A DNA stretch of 22,609 nucleotides from a virus. Shown here one piece after another: positions 1 through 8,106 of the stretch. Location of the stretch: IMG/VR virus record IMGVR_UViG_3300042881_002923, positions 1-22,609 of that record; one strand, given 5' to 3'. Position 1 is the first letter of the stretch, and each line of letters starts with the position of its first letter. A program made the position numbers and the translations under genes. The notes under the pieces are model-generated. The model saw only the letters and a list, made by a program, of their open reading frames with translations. It made no database searches and was not told where the DNA came from.

Positions 1-3000
1 TGCCTTTATATAAGCCTCTGTTCAATACAGTTACATTCACAATACCGCCTGTTGAATTGACGTATATTCTTGCATTTGCACCAATGTTATCATCACCAGC
101 ACCAGTAAATTGAATGAAACCATTTACACCATGAGCATTAGTGTTTGCAGTAATTGAAACGACTTGTGCGGACTCTGGTGGATATGTTTCAACAGCAACA
201 ACAGCAGCACGTGTAGGATTACCACCAGAGAACGTCAGAACTCCATTTGAATGCCCATTACCAGTGCTTGTGATAGTAGCAGTGGCAATTACGACATTTG
301 GATTTGTATTCGGTGTTGCTGTTGGATTACTCTCATATAAGCCCGAATCATTAACAATAAACGTATTGATTACAGTGTTTGGATGAACAATCACTTGAAC
401 GTTTGCATCTCTCAGTGGTGAACCACCGGAGAAAATCAACCATCCATTCGCATAACCTTGACCAGGATTTGTAATTGTAAAACTGTTTGCGTACAACACT
501 CTATGTGGATTTGACGCTGGCAAAGCAATAGGTACTGAAGAATATAAACCACCAGAAGTGAGTGTTAGTGTTCTAAGTGCGCCATTTGATGCATGTACTT
601 CAACTTGTGCAACTGCTTCAATTGATGCATCTGAACCCGAAAATGTTATTGAACCATTTTCATATCCAGAACCGCTTGCAGCGATTGTCAAACTCGTTAC
701 TTGCCCACCACCACCTGAGAAGTTGAGATAACCATTTGAATATCCAGAACCCGAATTTGCAATTCTCAGATTTGAGATATTAGACGATGTAATAATTTGT
801 GTATTGCTGACGATGGTATTAATCTTTCTCATTTCACCATTTACAGCAATCATTGAACCCAGTGACAGTATGCCTAAGGTGTTTGCAACATTAAATTTGG
901 TATTCGTGCCAACAACCAATGCTCTACCGTTGCCGACATTAACTGTACCAGAAATACTGTTTACCTTTACAGTTTCAACTGCAACGTCATTGAGTTCAAT
1001 AATATTTTGTTTATTATAGAGTGAGTAATTGACTAAACCAACAGGATGCAGAAGTTGCTTCAACATTGATTTGTATTTACTGAATTCTACTTGTGAAGAA
1101 ATCACATACGAATAATCCACATAATAGTCTTCACCTTGAATCTTTCTTTCAAATGATGAGATGATAGAATCACTTGTTGTCCAACGACCTGGAGTAGAAA
1201 CATATGAACGTTCAATCTCTGCATTTGCGGTTGCAGTTCCATCGCCACCCGAAACACTTACAGTTGGAATATATTGATAACCGCTGCCAGGATCAATAAC
1301 TTGAATTGAAGTAATTTGCCCGTTTGCGCCAAATCCATCAACAGACAATCTTTCATTATCACCAATAAGAGAATTAATTTCCACACTTGCGCTAGAACCT
1401 GTTGATGAACTAACTGTGATTGATGGAAAATTGTTCTGCGTATAGCCATAACCACCTAACGGCCAACGATTATAAACACCAATTCTTCTGTTAGTGGCTG
1501 AAAAATTAAATACAGAATCAACGACAACTGTTGTGTCTGTTGGAATTGAAGTTACTGTTCTTGATTCATTGTTGATGTCTACTTTATCACCAACAAACAA
1601 GTCTTGTTGAAAGAGTGTGCTTGTTCCAGTAATTTCATTACATGCAGCAGTAACACTACCAGTACCTCTAATTCTTGAATTGGCTGAATCAATCCTTGTA
1701 ATTGCACCTGTGCTTGCTGCAACATTACCAACGACAGCAGCAGCATGTTGCCCATAAGTTCCTAAAGGATTTGCACCAAAAACAATTTCGTCACCGATTC
1801 TATAGTTTGTACCACCGTCATTAATTTTGTAGCGGCCTATTGATCTTAAACTTTTTGAAAATCTTTTTTGTAAACCTATACCATATTCTGCACCAGCAGC
1901 ATCAAGAACAATTTGATTTTTCTCACTCAAAGGTATCGTTGTTGATAAAATTGAGATATTTGAAATTGGACCAACTTGAATTGTAATAAAATTCAATGCA
2001 TCATCTATAGAGTTTGCTGCACTGATATTTGCTTTTCCAAAAACGGAACCAAAGTTTGAAGTGTTTACATAAACTGTGCCTACGTTTAAACTTAAATTTG
2101 AAACAACATCAGGCGAAATTGTAAATGTATTTGCTGCATTTGCACCAGAAATATCAATAGCATCAACAACAACAGACATAAAAGAAAGTGCGTCATTTCC
2201 ACTCACAGAAATTGGTGAAGAAACGGTAAATACCGCGCCACCATGATGCACTAATCCAGAGTCAACTGCACCAGAAGAAATACTTGCTACGGTACCAAAA
2301 GCATTTGACGATGCATTACCACCTATAACCGAAACCAAATCGCCCACGCTATGATTGTTTCCGGCATTGATTACGTTAATTTTTCTTATGATAGAAAATG
2401 TTGATGCACGTAAATCAATTGTGACACCATTTGTCTCATCAAGAACTGGTATTGATACAACTTCTCCATTTAAAAATGAGCCTATTAAAGAATTTTCATT
2501 TAATCTCAGTTCAATTGGAAGACCTAGAGTAAATGCATCCGAAATAATTCTTTGCAAAGCAACTTCAACAATTGCGGTTGCACCAGAAGTTAGTCCTGTA
2601 ACTTTACGATTATTTAAAAGATTTGCATTAAAGTTTAAATATCTTGCAGTAATGATGGCATTATTTGCTGGTGCAGAATAAAAAACTAATCTGCGATACT
2701 CTTTGTTAATAAAGTAATCAACTTCTGGTGTTTTTAAAACATTATCAACAAAAATGTCTACTTCATCAACACCAACTTGTTTTGCAAGATAAAATACTTT
2801 TTTGGTGCCATCACCAATATAACGACTTGAAACATCTTTATTAATTCTTAATAAATTATCTACTTGCCACTTACTTGCTGATGCACGAAGAACGTTATTT
2901 TTCGGTAAAATAACTTCAATATCTTCACCAAAAACTAACCGGAATAATAATTTAAAAGAGTTCTCTCCACCTTTAGAACGATAAATGTCTGTTAGATGTT

Positions 3001-3286
3001 TGAAAAGGAGTGCTTTATTTGATTGTACACTGAGTGGAATTAAAGCAGCATAAGTGTTATAAAAGTTTTTCTCAAATTCTTCAATAGAGTCATCAACATC
3101 TTTAATGCTTCTTAAAGTTTTTGCTTTAGTAATTAAATTGTTTGACGTTACCGTTGTATTCGGCTGAGCCTCTAAAAACTCATAGTACGCTTCTAAGAAC
3201 GTAATGAATTTAGGATATTCATCTGCTATGAATTCCGGAACTTGTCTTTGAACAAATAAGGATGTTTTTAAATCTGCCGCTGACAT
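1..3286 (-). CDS. Large virion structural protein, repeat-rich (3' end outside window)
   Basis: The frame is open from the ATG at 3284-3286 to the window edge, 1095 codons with no stop, so the C-terminus is missing. It overlaps the gp6 stop by one base (TAATG), so it is translationally coupled to gp6. The N-terminus (MSAADLKTSLFVQRQVPEFI, followed by acidic/aromatic helical sequence) matches what I recall of large structural proteins encoded next to gp6 in T4-like marine phages, probably baseplate-periphery or fibre-type. From about residue 640 onward it is Gly/Ser/Asn-rich and beta-rich, with repeated G-x-G-Y-x-N-G-x-(L/I)-x-F-S-G-G units. One segment (SIQVIDPGSGYQYIPT) closely resembles a segment of gp6. 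No enzymatic motif is visible. Role as a virion protein is likely from context. The exact T4 counterpart is unknown; a gp7-like wedge protein or a distal adhesin are both possible. Confidence 0.8.
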   Translation of the reverse strand, partial: MSAADLKTSLFVQRQVPEFIADEYPKFITFLEAYYEFLEAQPNTTVTSNNLITKAKTLRSIKDVDDSIEEFEKNFYNTYAALIPLSVQSNKALLFKHLTDIYRSKGGENSFKLLFRLVFGEDIEVILPKNNVLRASASKWQVDNLLRINKDVSSRYIGDGTKKVFYLAKQVGVDEVDIFVDNVLKTPEVDYFINKEYRRLVFYSAPANNAIITARYLNFNANLLNNRKVTGLTSGATAIVEVALQRIISDAFTLGLPIELRLNENSLIGSFLNGEVVSIPVLDETNGVTIDLRASTFSIIRKINVINAGNNHSVGDLVSVIGGNASSNAFGTVASISSGAVDSGLVHHGGAVFTVSSPISVSGNDALSFMSVVVDAIDISGANAANTFTISPDVVSNLSLNVGTVYVNTSNFGSVFGKANISAANSIDDALNFITIQVGPISNISILSTTIPLSEKNQIVLDAAGAEYGIGLQKRFSKSLRSIGRYKINDGGTNYRIGDEIVFGANPLGTYGQHAAAVVGNVAASTGAITRIDSANSRIRGTGSVTAACNEITGTSTLFQQDLFVGDKVDINNESRTVTSIPTDTTVVVDSVFNFSATNRRIGVYNRWPLGGYGYTQNNFPSITVSSSTGSSASVEINSLIGDNERLSVDGFGANGQITSIQVIDPGSGYQYIPTVSVSGGDGTATANAEIERSYVSTPGRWTTSDSIISSFERKIQGEDYYVDYSYVISSQVEFSKYKSMLKQLLHPVGLVNYSLYNKQNIIELNDVAVETVKVNSISGTVNVGNGRALVVGTNTKFNVANTLGILSLGSMIAVNGEMRKINTIVSNTQIITSSNISNLRIANSGSGYSNGYLNFSGGGGQVTSLTIAASGSGYENGSITFSGSDASIEAVAQVEVHASNGALRTLTLTSGGLYSSVPIALPASNPHRVLYANSFTITNPGQGYANGWLIFSGGSPLRDANVQVIVHPNTVINTFIVNDSGLYESNPTATPNTNPNVVIATATITSTGNGHSNGVLTFSGGNPTRAAVVAVETYPPESAQVVSITANTNAHGVNGFIQFTGAGDDNIGANARIYVNSTGGIVNVTVLNRGLYKG
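110..760 (-). repeat. Imperfect protein-level repeats G-x-G-Y-x-N-G-x-L-x-F-S-G-G
   Basis: Within the large structural gene, five diverged copies of a short beta-type unit can be read on the minus strand. Their NG cores lie near 735 (GSGYSNG), 657 (GSGYENG), 448 (GQGYANG), 246 (GNGHSNG) and 124 (AHGVNG), each followed by a hydrophobic-x-F-(S/T)-G segment. Spacing is irregular: about 26, 70, 67 and 41 residues. Several units are followed by a V-x-V run and an L-x-L-T-x-x-G-L-Y closing segment. The nucleotide copies are diverged, so this looks like old duplication rather than recent slippage. Confidence 0.7.
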
Positions 3287-5343
3287 TACACAGTCTCTAA
3301 CGTTGTACTAATTGAGGTTGGATCATCTTGATCAATCGTAATAATAGTGTTTTTTGATGAACTTATAATATCTTTTTCAGATTCAATCGTTAAACGAATT
3401 TGCCCATCGGCCGATTCAATGTTCTTAATCAAAATATTGGAAATGGTGATGACGCCTGCATCATAATCTATTTCTCCTGCGTTTTCATCAACCACTTGCC
3501 TCTGAGCAAAAGAATCATAATAAACGGTGCGAATTGTTCCCACTCTTCCATCAATTATGGCAGTAGCTACAGCACCAGAGCCTCCACCACCGGAGATTGT
3601 TACTGTAGCACGTGTATAATCAATACCACGATTAACTATATCTATTCTTTGAATTTGACCATTTAAAATTGTTGCAGCAGCAGTTGCACCAGTACCGTCA
3701 CCATTAATCGTAATTGTTGGCGCTGAGGTGAATCCTGAACCTGGATTTACCACTTGTATTGATGAAATGCCGGAAAATGATTGGGGTATTTCATCAAATT
3801 GAACTGTTTGATCCACACCATTTGAATCCGCAACAGTAAAATAAGTTGACGTTAATTTATTACCAATAGTGCCTCTACGCAAAGGTACATTAAAATTAAT
3901 AGTGTATGGTGTAGAAGCGTTCAATGTTGGTGTAAATCTTTTTTGTAAACGAACGGACACACTAGAACCAATAATTGAATTTGTGTCTACTTTATCTATG
4001 CTATCTTGTACCCGCGACAAAATAAATTGTGAATCAAATTTGTCAAGATTAGTTGTTTTGTAGTTTAAAATGGAATTTCGGATAGAAGTTTTTAACTGAT
4101 CTTCTGTTTGTGTTGTTTTAGACTTTGTGTATCTAACCGACGAAACAAGTTTTAGATAGAGATACTCTGGATCACGAATAACGGTTTGAATTGCGACGAT
4201 GGCTTTTGGTTTGATAATTTCATCAATAATTCTTTGTTTTTCGGTATCAGAAATATAGTAACCCTCTTTAGGATTCAAAGCAATGTAGACGATACCAAAC
4301 TTTGGTGGCGATTCATCTTCACCACCCCAAACAGAAACAGAATTGACCGCTGGATAACTTTTTTGAATATATGCTTCATAGTCAGAAAAAGTTACCAAAC
4401 GATTCTGCGTTGTATATTGTAGAGGTGCGGCAAATTTTATATTGTCTACAGATTCTCTTTCAGCACCGCCGGCCGCTTCACTAACTGGATCAATAATGAA
4501 ATCTGTTTGAGAACCACCTAAAGAATCAACTAATGCATCAGTTGCGACAAAGTTGTTTGCTTTATTTGCGGCGTCACCGTTTGTTACCAAATATTCTACT
4601 GCAACAATTGAACCATCAGGTATTTTTTTACCTATTACATCATCACCAAAATAAATTGCATATTGTTGTGATTTATTTTCTTGTAAATAAAAAACTTCAG
4701 CCTGTGTTGACGTATTAGATGCGTCTGAAGCAAGTGTGTAAACAACAGTGTCCGTATTTTCGGGCGATGGCTGCACAGTCACAAATAAAGTTGATGTATC
4801 CACATCCGTGTCAGGCAAAACAAATAATTGTTTTGGGTTTGTTGAATCATTTTGAGTAAATGAATAAGTTACCAGTTGCCCTTCGTAAATTGGTAATTCA
4901 ATAAAAGAGAAGTCTGTATTTGCTTTTGTTGATGTGTTCTCCGACAGTGTAACGAAGCTATAACTCACACCATCAATATCATCTGATAAAAATCTGAAAC
5001 CCTTTGGTACAGTAACAGTAGATGCGGTCGTTGTTGCGGTATTTACAGTAAAGTTAATTACTGCTCTGGCAGATTTGCGTGAATAAGGAACATAACCTAA
5101 AGTTTTAGCGTGTGATACAACAGAATCACGAAGCAAAGCGGTGTCCATGAATGCTTCATTTGCAATCATGTTCAAATAGTATGCTTGATAATGAGTATTA
5201 TAAGCAAGAATATCTAAGAGAATATTTAATCCAGAACCCTCAAAGTCGTAGTCGGTAAACTCGGCTTGTTGATTCAAAAATGTTTTTAAATTGTCCTTGA
5301 TTGTGTCAAAATCAAGTTCGGTTACTTTTAAACGATCTGCCAT
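3286..5343 (-). CDS. gp6: Baseplate wedge protein gp6
   Basis: A 685-residue protein, close to the 660 residues of T4 gp6. Gp6 dimers link neighbouring wedges and form the iris-like ring that opens when the sheath contracts. The N-terminus (MADRLKVTELDFDTIKDNLK, then a GLNILLDILAYNTHYQAYYL-type segment and an ALLRDSV...AKTLGYVPYS segment) is characteristic of gp6/gpJ-like wedge proteins in T4-like marine phages. At residues about 525-603 there is a Gly-rich beta insert with PGSGF and ISGGGGSG motifs that resembles repeats in the next gene. It lies two bases downstream of gp25 and overlaps the following gene by one base, so the three form a coupled wedge operon. Identification is from family likeness and gene order. 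Confidence 0.93.
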   Translation of the reverse strand: MADRLKVTELDFDTIKDNLKTFLNQQAEFTDYDFEGSGLNILLDILAYNTHYQAYYLNMIANEAFMDTALLRDSVVSHAKTLGYVPYSRKSARAVINFTVNTATTTASTVTVPKGFRFLSDDIDGVSYSFVTLSENTSTKANTDFSFIELPIYEGQLVTYSFTQNDSTNPKQLFVLPDTDVDTSTLFVTVQPSPENTDTVVYTLASDASNTSTQAEVFYLQENKSQQYAIYFGDDVIGKKIPDGSIVAVEYLVTNGDAANKANNFVATDALVDSLGGSQTDFIIDPVSEAAGGAERESVDNIKFAAPLQYTTQNRLVTFSDYEAYIQKSYPAVNSVSVWGGEDESPPKFGIVYIALNPKEGYYISDTEKQRIIDEIIKPKAIVAIQTVIRDPEYLYLKLVSSVRYTKSKTTQTEDQLKTSIRNSILNYKTTNLDKFDSQFILSRVQDSIDKVDTNSIIGSSVSVRLQKRFTPTLNASTPYTINFNVPLRRGTIGNKLTSTYFTVADSNGVDQTVQFDEIPQSFSGISSIQVVNPGSGFTSAPTITINGDGTGATAAATILNGQIQRIDIVNRGIDYTRATVTISGGGGSGAVATAIIDGRVGTIRTVYYDSFAQRQVVDENAGEIDYDAGVITISNILIKNIESADGQIRLTIESEKDIISSSKNTIITIDQDDPTSISTTLETV

Positions 5344-5345
5344 TT

Positions 5346-5768
5346 TTATCTAATTCTCTCTAAGAAGAAATCAATGGTAATTGGGTTTGGATTGTTGATG
5401 ACGAAGAAAGTCATTGATATACTGTAACGATTATCATCCGGATATGCTGTAGCCGTAATGTTTTCAATTTCTACTCTGGGCTCATAGTTCAATATTGTTT
5501 CTTGTATTGCTCTTTCAATTTGCGCTGAGATAATCGGATCTACATTTTCAAACAACAAATTTCTCAAACCACTACCAATTTGAGGTCTGAACGGACGCTC
5601 AAAGAAGTTAGTTGAAATTAAGTTTTTTACTGAGTTAATTACAGCATATTCATTCAAATGTTTCGTTACATCTTTTTTGACTGGATGAACATTAAAAGAC
5701 AGGTCTAAGTCTCTGTAAACTCTCTCAGATTGTATAAGCGGGTTTTTAGATTTTATTGTGCTAGCCAT
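5346..5768 (-). CDS. gp25: Baseplate wedge protein gp25
   Basis: A 140-residue protein of the GPW/gp25 family (T4 gp25 is 132 residues). This is the most conserved baseplate wedge component across contractile tails, sitting next to the hub and helping prime sheath assembly. Visible family features are the N-terminal DLDLSFNVHP segment, the central NLISTNFFERPFRPQIGSGL segment (the family's (T/N)-x-x-x-E-R-x-F-R-P-x-(F/I)-G core), an I-x-x-x-I-x-x-A-I-x-x-x-I helix, and a C-terminal beta strand ending in FFLERIR. The ATG follows A-rich sequence without a strong Shine-Dalgarno. An AATAAATA late-promoter-like motif ends 4 bases upstream of it. It heads the gp25-gp6-large structural protein group. 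Confidence 0.95.
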   Translation of the reverse strand: MASTIKSKNPLIQSERVYRDLDLSFNVHPVKKDVTKHLNEYAVINSVKNLISTNFFERPFRPQIGSGLRNLLFENVDPIISAQIERAIQETILNYEPRVEIENITATAYPDDNRYSISMTFFVINNPNPITIDFFLERIR

Positions 5769-5772
5769 CTTT

Positions 5773-5780
5773 TATTTATT
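5773..5780 (-). promoter_or_regulatory. Possible T4-type late promoter (AATAAATA) before gp25
   Basis: On the minus strand the 34-base gap between the 102-residue protein gene and gp25 contains AATAAATA, one mismatch from the T4 late consensus TATAAATA, followed by AAAG and the gp25 ATG. With normal late-promoter geometry, transcription would start at about the ATG and give a message with almost no leader. It could equally be an A-rich translation-initiation region. Confidence 0.4.
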
Positions 5781-5802
5781 CTGCCTAAAATACGTTTTTG
5801 AG

Positions 5803-6111
5803 TCAAGTGTTTGATTTAGGAAATTGATTTTTAACTGCACTTATTACAGTTTGCCAGTTGTTGGTTCCATTAACTTTGTCCCAATACAACATGTCCAGTT
5901 GTTCTACTATCGCAGGATAATTTTTTGCCCTTTGACGTTGATACTCTAATGACTCATATTCTGCTTGTAAACGAGATGCCTCCGCTGAGATTTCTTCTTC
6001 GGTAGGTTGTGGATTTATCGTATCTAGCCAAGTAATACCATCATAAGTATTACCATCAACTGTCCACGCCGAATTGGGTCGTAAACTCAATAATGCTTTT
6101 GTGATATCCAT
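5803..6111 (-). CDS. Small tail accessory / fibre-associated protein
   Basis: A 102-residue protein whose start overlaps the stop of the fibre-like gene by one base (TAATG), implying coupled expression. The first half contains a short beta-type unit (AWTVDGNTYDGITWLD). The second half is a charged helix (PTEEEISAEASRLQAEYESL) ending in a YPAIVEQLDMLYWDKVNG segment and NNWQTVISAVKNQFPK. This Y-P-x-I-x-x-Q-L-D-M-L layout is widespread in small phage proteins encoded beside tail fibres (XkdW-like or fibre-assembly type), which I know only by resemblance. A fibre chaperone or minor tail component fits the position; neither is shown directly. There is no signal peptide or membrane segment. Confidence 0.7.
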   Translation of the reverse strand: MDITKALLSLRPNSAWTVDGNTYDGITWLDTINPQPTEEEISAEASRLQAEYESLEYQRQRAKNYPAIVEQLDMLYWDKVNGTNNWQTVISAVKNQFPKSNT

Positions 6112-6791
6112 TATACTGCTATCTCCATCAATGTAATTGTAGACACTGGCACAGCATCATAGTCATTTGCAAGAACTTGAAACGCTCCTGATCTGTTTAG
6201 AAAAACAGCTGGTGCGGAACTATAACCACCTAATTGAACTTGATATGTAATAGCAGAAGTAGTGGCGGGTGAATCTTGATGTGTTCCAGCCAAAGATGAT
6301 ATGTTATATTGTGAAGCACTAGCACCTACGTTATACATATTAATTGTTCCTGTGCTTCTGGGTCTACCACCTTCAGCATCTCCTACCACTGGAAAAGAAG
6401 TTACTCCACCAACCGTTTTCTTTAATCTATATGTTTGTTGATATCCAGAACCCGTTGTTTGTGAACCAACATATAATTGAGTTAGAATTAATATTCTACT
6501 TGTAGATAATGTTGGAGTAATAGTTGCTGACAATCCAGTAACATCAACAAAATAACCTCCGTTATCAACCACAGATGTTCCAGTAAACGAATTTGTTTTA
6601 GTTGTGTGTACAACTTGTAACACAGCACCAGGATAAATCACTTTTCCTGTAACTGATATGTTTCCTGTAATTGTGTTTCCGTTTGTAGCAGCACGTTGTA
6701 AAGTCGTATCAAATCGCAAGTCACGAAAGTTCTCATCCATTTCTGAATAAGTGAGTGCTGTTCCTTTTGTGCTTCTAAGAGTTATTGTCAT
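6111..6791 (-). CDS. Tail fibre-like / receptor-binding structural protein
   Basis: A 226-residue protein. The N-terminus (MTITLRSTKGTALTYSEMDE, then NFRDL) is a motif I recognise at the head of many fibre-like proteins in T4-like marine phages and probably forms the attachment tag. Then comes a short repetitive NGNTITGNISVTGKV segment typical of beta-helical or triple-stranded fibre stems. The C-terminal 150 residues are Ser/Thr/Gly-rich beta sequence with an AITYQVQLGGY strand and the ending STITLMEIAV, like the terminal jelly-roll domain common at the end of phage fibres. This suggests a short host-recognition or decoration fibre. It sits between the PAAR tip region and gp25. Host specificity cannot be read from the sequence. 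Confidence 0.7.
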   Translation of the reverse strand: MTITLRSTKGTALTYSEMDENFRDLRFDTTLQRAATNGNTITGNISVTGKVIYPGAVLQVVHTTKTNSFTGTSVVDNGGYFVDVTGLSATITPTLSTSRILILTQLYVGSQTTGSGYQQTYRLKKTVGGVTSFPVVGDAEGGRPRSTGTINMYNVGASASQYNISSLAGTHQDSPATTSAITYQVQLGGYSSAPAVFLNRSGAFQVLANDYDAVPVSTITLMEIAV

Positions 6792-6802
6792 TTTAAATTT
6801 TC

Positions 6803-6985
6803 TTAATTCGGATTGTTTGTATCACCATTATCTGCCCAATAGATGCCAATATATGCATCAAAAATTGAGGTCACATAGCCAGGATTATTCTCAACATAGT
6901 CAAAACCAAAATATTCAAAAATTTCAGTTTCTTCTTTAGTCGGTTGACTTGTAAAAGTGTATCCTGATGCTGCTAATTCTGCCAT
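6803..6985 (-). CDS. Small hypothetical tail-region protein (60 aa)
   Basis: A 60-residue acidic protein. Its ATG directly abuts the PAAR gene stop (TAAATG) and the fibre-like gene starts 11 bases after its stop, so it sits inside the tail operon with no gap. The visible pattern is SGYTFTSQPTKEETEIFEYF, then aromatic and acidic residues ending DNGDTNNPN. There are no cysteines, no membrane segment and no recognised motif. Gene-dense context and exact junctions support a real gene; function is unknown. Confidence 0.6.
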   Translation of the reverse strand: MAELAASGYTFTSQPTKEETEIFEYFGFDYVENNPGYVTSIFDAYIGIYWADNGDTNNPN

Positions 6986-7282
6986 TTATCCTCCAGCAAA
7001 TACATTTGGAGAACCAGACACTGAAGCGTTTGGTACCCAACTATCGTGTCCGCCAGTTGAATCACCTTGACGATGAACACCAATGCCATTCACAAATACA
7101 CTACCACTTGCACTTGTTGCTGGATCACCACAAGCAGTTTTGTCACCAAGCCTAACTGCTGCTGAATTATTTACAAAAACATTTGGTGAACCTTCAGCAT
7201 ATGGTGTTTGATGATATGGTGTTGGTAATGGGCTAGCATGACCAATGTGTTTATCTTTTCCAACTCTGCTGATACCTGGCAT
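6986..7282 (-). CDS. PAAR-motif spike tip protein
   Basis: A 98-residue protein of the PAAR family, which caps the membrane-piercing spike of contractile tails (T4 gp5.4) with a metal-bound point. The repeated short beta hairpins are visible: SPNVFVNNSAAVRLGDK (31-48), SGSVFVNGIGVHRQGDS (59-75) and a terminal SGSPNVFAGG. Candidate metal ligands are H12, H15, C51, H70 and H79; family members usually bind metal through three His and one Cys. It follows the gp5-like spike gene after an 11-base gap, the expected partner. An AGAGAA Shine-Dalgarno-like element precedes the ATG. PAAR proteins also occur in type VI secretion, but the T4 baseplate neighbours settle the role here. Confidence 0.92.
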   Translation of the reverse strand: MPGISRVGKDKHIGHASPLPTPYHQTPYAEGSPNVFVNNSAAVRLGDKTACGDPATSASGSVFVNGIGVHRQGDSTGGHDSWVPNASVSGSPNVFAGG

Positions 7283-7293
7283 TTTTATTCTCT

Positions 7294-8106
7294 TTAATTC
7301 AAATTAATTGTTTTACCGTTAATTCGGATATCACCAGTTACATTCAAATCATAATTACCATCAACATATATTGTAACATCACCTCTCACGTAAACTTGTT
7401 CGTTACCAACTACAACTTCAAATTTATTTCTTTGTATTCTTTCTACTCTGTCACCATCAGGTCCCCATTCTGTATATGAACCTGACCGATGATAGATGTG
7501 AACACGTTCAGCATTCTTCGTATCATCAAACTCTAATGCATGACCAGATTCAGATTCATACACACTGTTATATGGATACTGTGCTGCATAATAAGGTGCT
7601 GGCTCAACCTTGCTTGCACGTTTACTTTTCTTTGCTGCTACAATCTCTGATGGATAATCAGAATCATTTCTTGCAAGTCGTGATGTTGTTGGCTCATCTA
7701 ACTTGCGTGGATAATTTGTTGCTGACTCATAAGGTTTAACTGGTGCAGTAGAAAGTTGTGTACCGGTTCTTGGATCATTAAACGGTTGCTGTGGATTTGC
7801 AGCTTTCAAAGGTATGCTAGGAAAAGAACCCAACATGACAGGCTGTTGAGCATTTTCTGCATCAAGAAAAAATCCAAAAACCATATCGCCTTCTTTTGGC
7901 GCATAAACTACACTTGTGTTTACGGGCACACTTGGTATAGCCCACGGTAATAAATCAGTGGGTAATTCCATTTTATTTGGTGAATGCCAACCCAAACAGC
8001 GCACACGACAACGACCCAGTTTCAAAGGGTCTTTACGATCTTCAACAACACCTGTCCACCAAATAAAGCCGTCTTTACCAGCAAAATTCTTTTTACTTTC
8101 TATCAT
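7294..8106 (-). CDS. gp5-like baseplate central spike, OB-fold plus beta-helix, no lysozyme domain
   Basis: A 270-residue protein. Residues about 12-100 read as the OB-fold of gp5/VgrG-type spikes: GFIWWTGVVEDRKDPLKLGR, a V-R-C-L-G-W strand, LPWAIPSVPV, and PKEGDMVFGFFLD. Residues about 100-185 are a Pro/Ser-rich linker. The C-terminus has GHALEFDDT and HIYHRSGSYTEW, then regular VRGDVTIYVDGNYDLNVTGD and RINGKTINLN strands, the triple-stranded beta-helix needle. T4 gp5 is 575 residues with a lysozyme between OB-fold and helix; that domain is absent here. The gene overlaps the preceding gp27-like gene by four bases (ATGA), as expected for hub partners, and precedes the PAAR cap. Confidence is high for spike type, lower for one-to-one gp5 orthology. 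Confidence 0.87.
   Translation of the reverse strand: MIESKKNFAGKDGFIWWTGVVEDRKDPLKLGRCRVRCLGWHSPNKMELPTDLLPWAIPSVPVNTSVVYAPKEGDMVFGFFLDAENAQQPVMLGSFPSIPLKAANPQQPFNDPRTGTQLSTAPVKPYESATNYPRKLDEPTTSRLARNDSDYPSEIVAAKKSKRASKVEPAPYYAAQYPYNSVYESESGHALEFDDTKNAERVHIYHRSGSYTEWGPDGDRVERIQRNKFEVVVGNEQVYVRGDVTIYVDGNYDLNVTGDIRINGKTINLN

Noticed and set aside
141-2681. Plus-strand ORFs at the left edge
   Set aside because: They are shadows of the continuous minus-strand structural gene, which reads as an uninterrupted protein of the expected style.
5346-5768. gp25 as a lysozyme
   Set aside because: Older annotations call gp25-family proteins lysozyme-like, but no catalytic lysozyme motif is visible and the protein is a structural wedge component.
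6986-8106. Type VI secretion VgrG/PAAR locus
   Set aside because: The OB-fold spike and PAAR tip are shared with type VI systems, but gp53, gp48, gp25, gp6, gp4 and gp26 around them show a T4-like phage baseplate.
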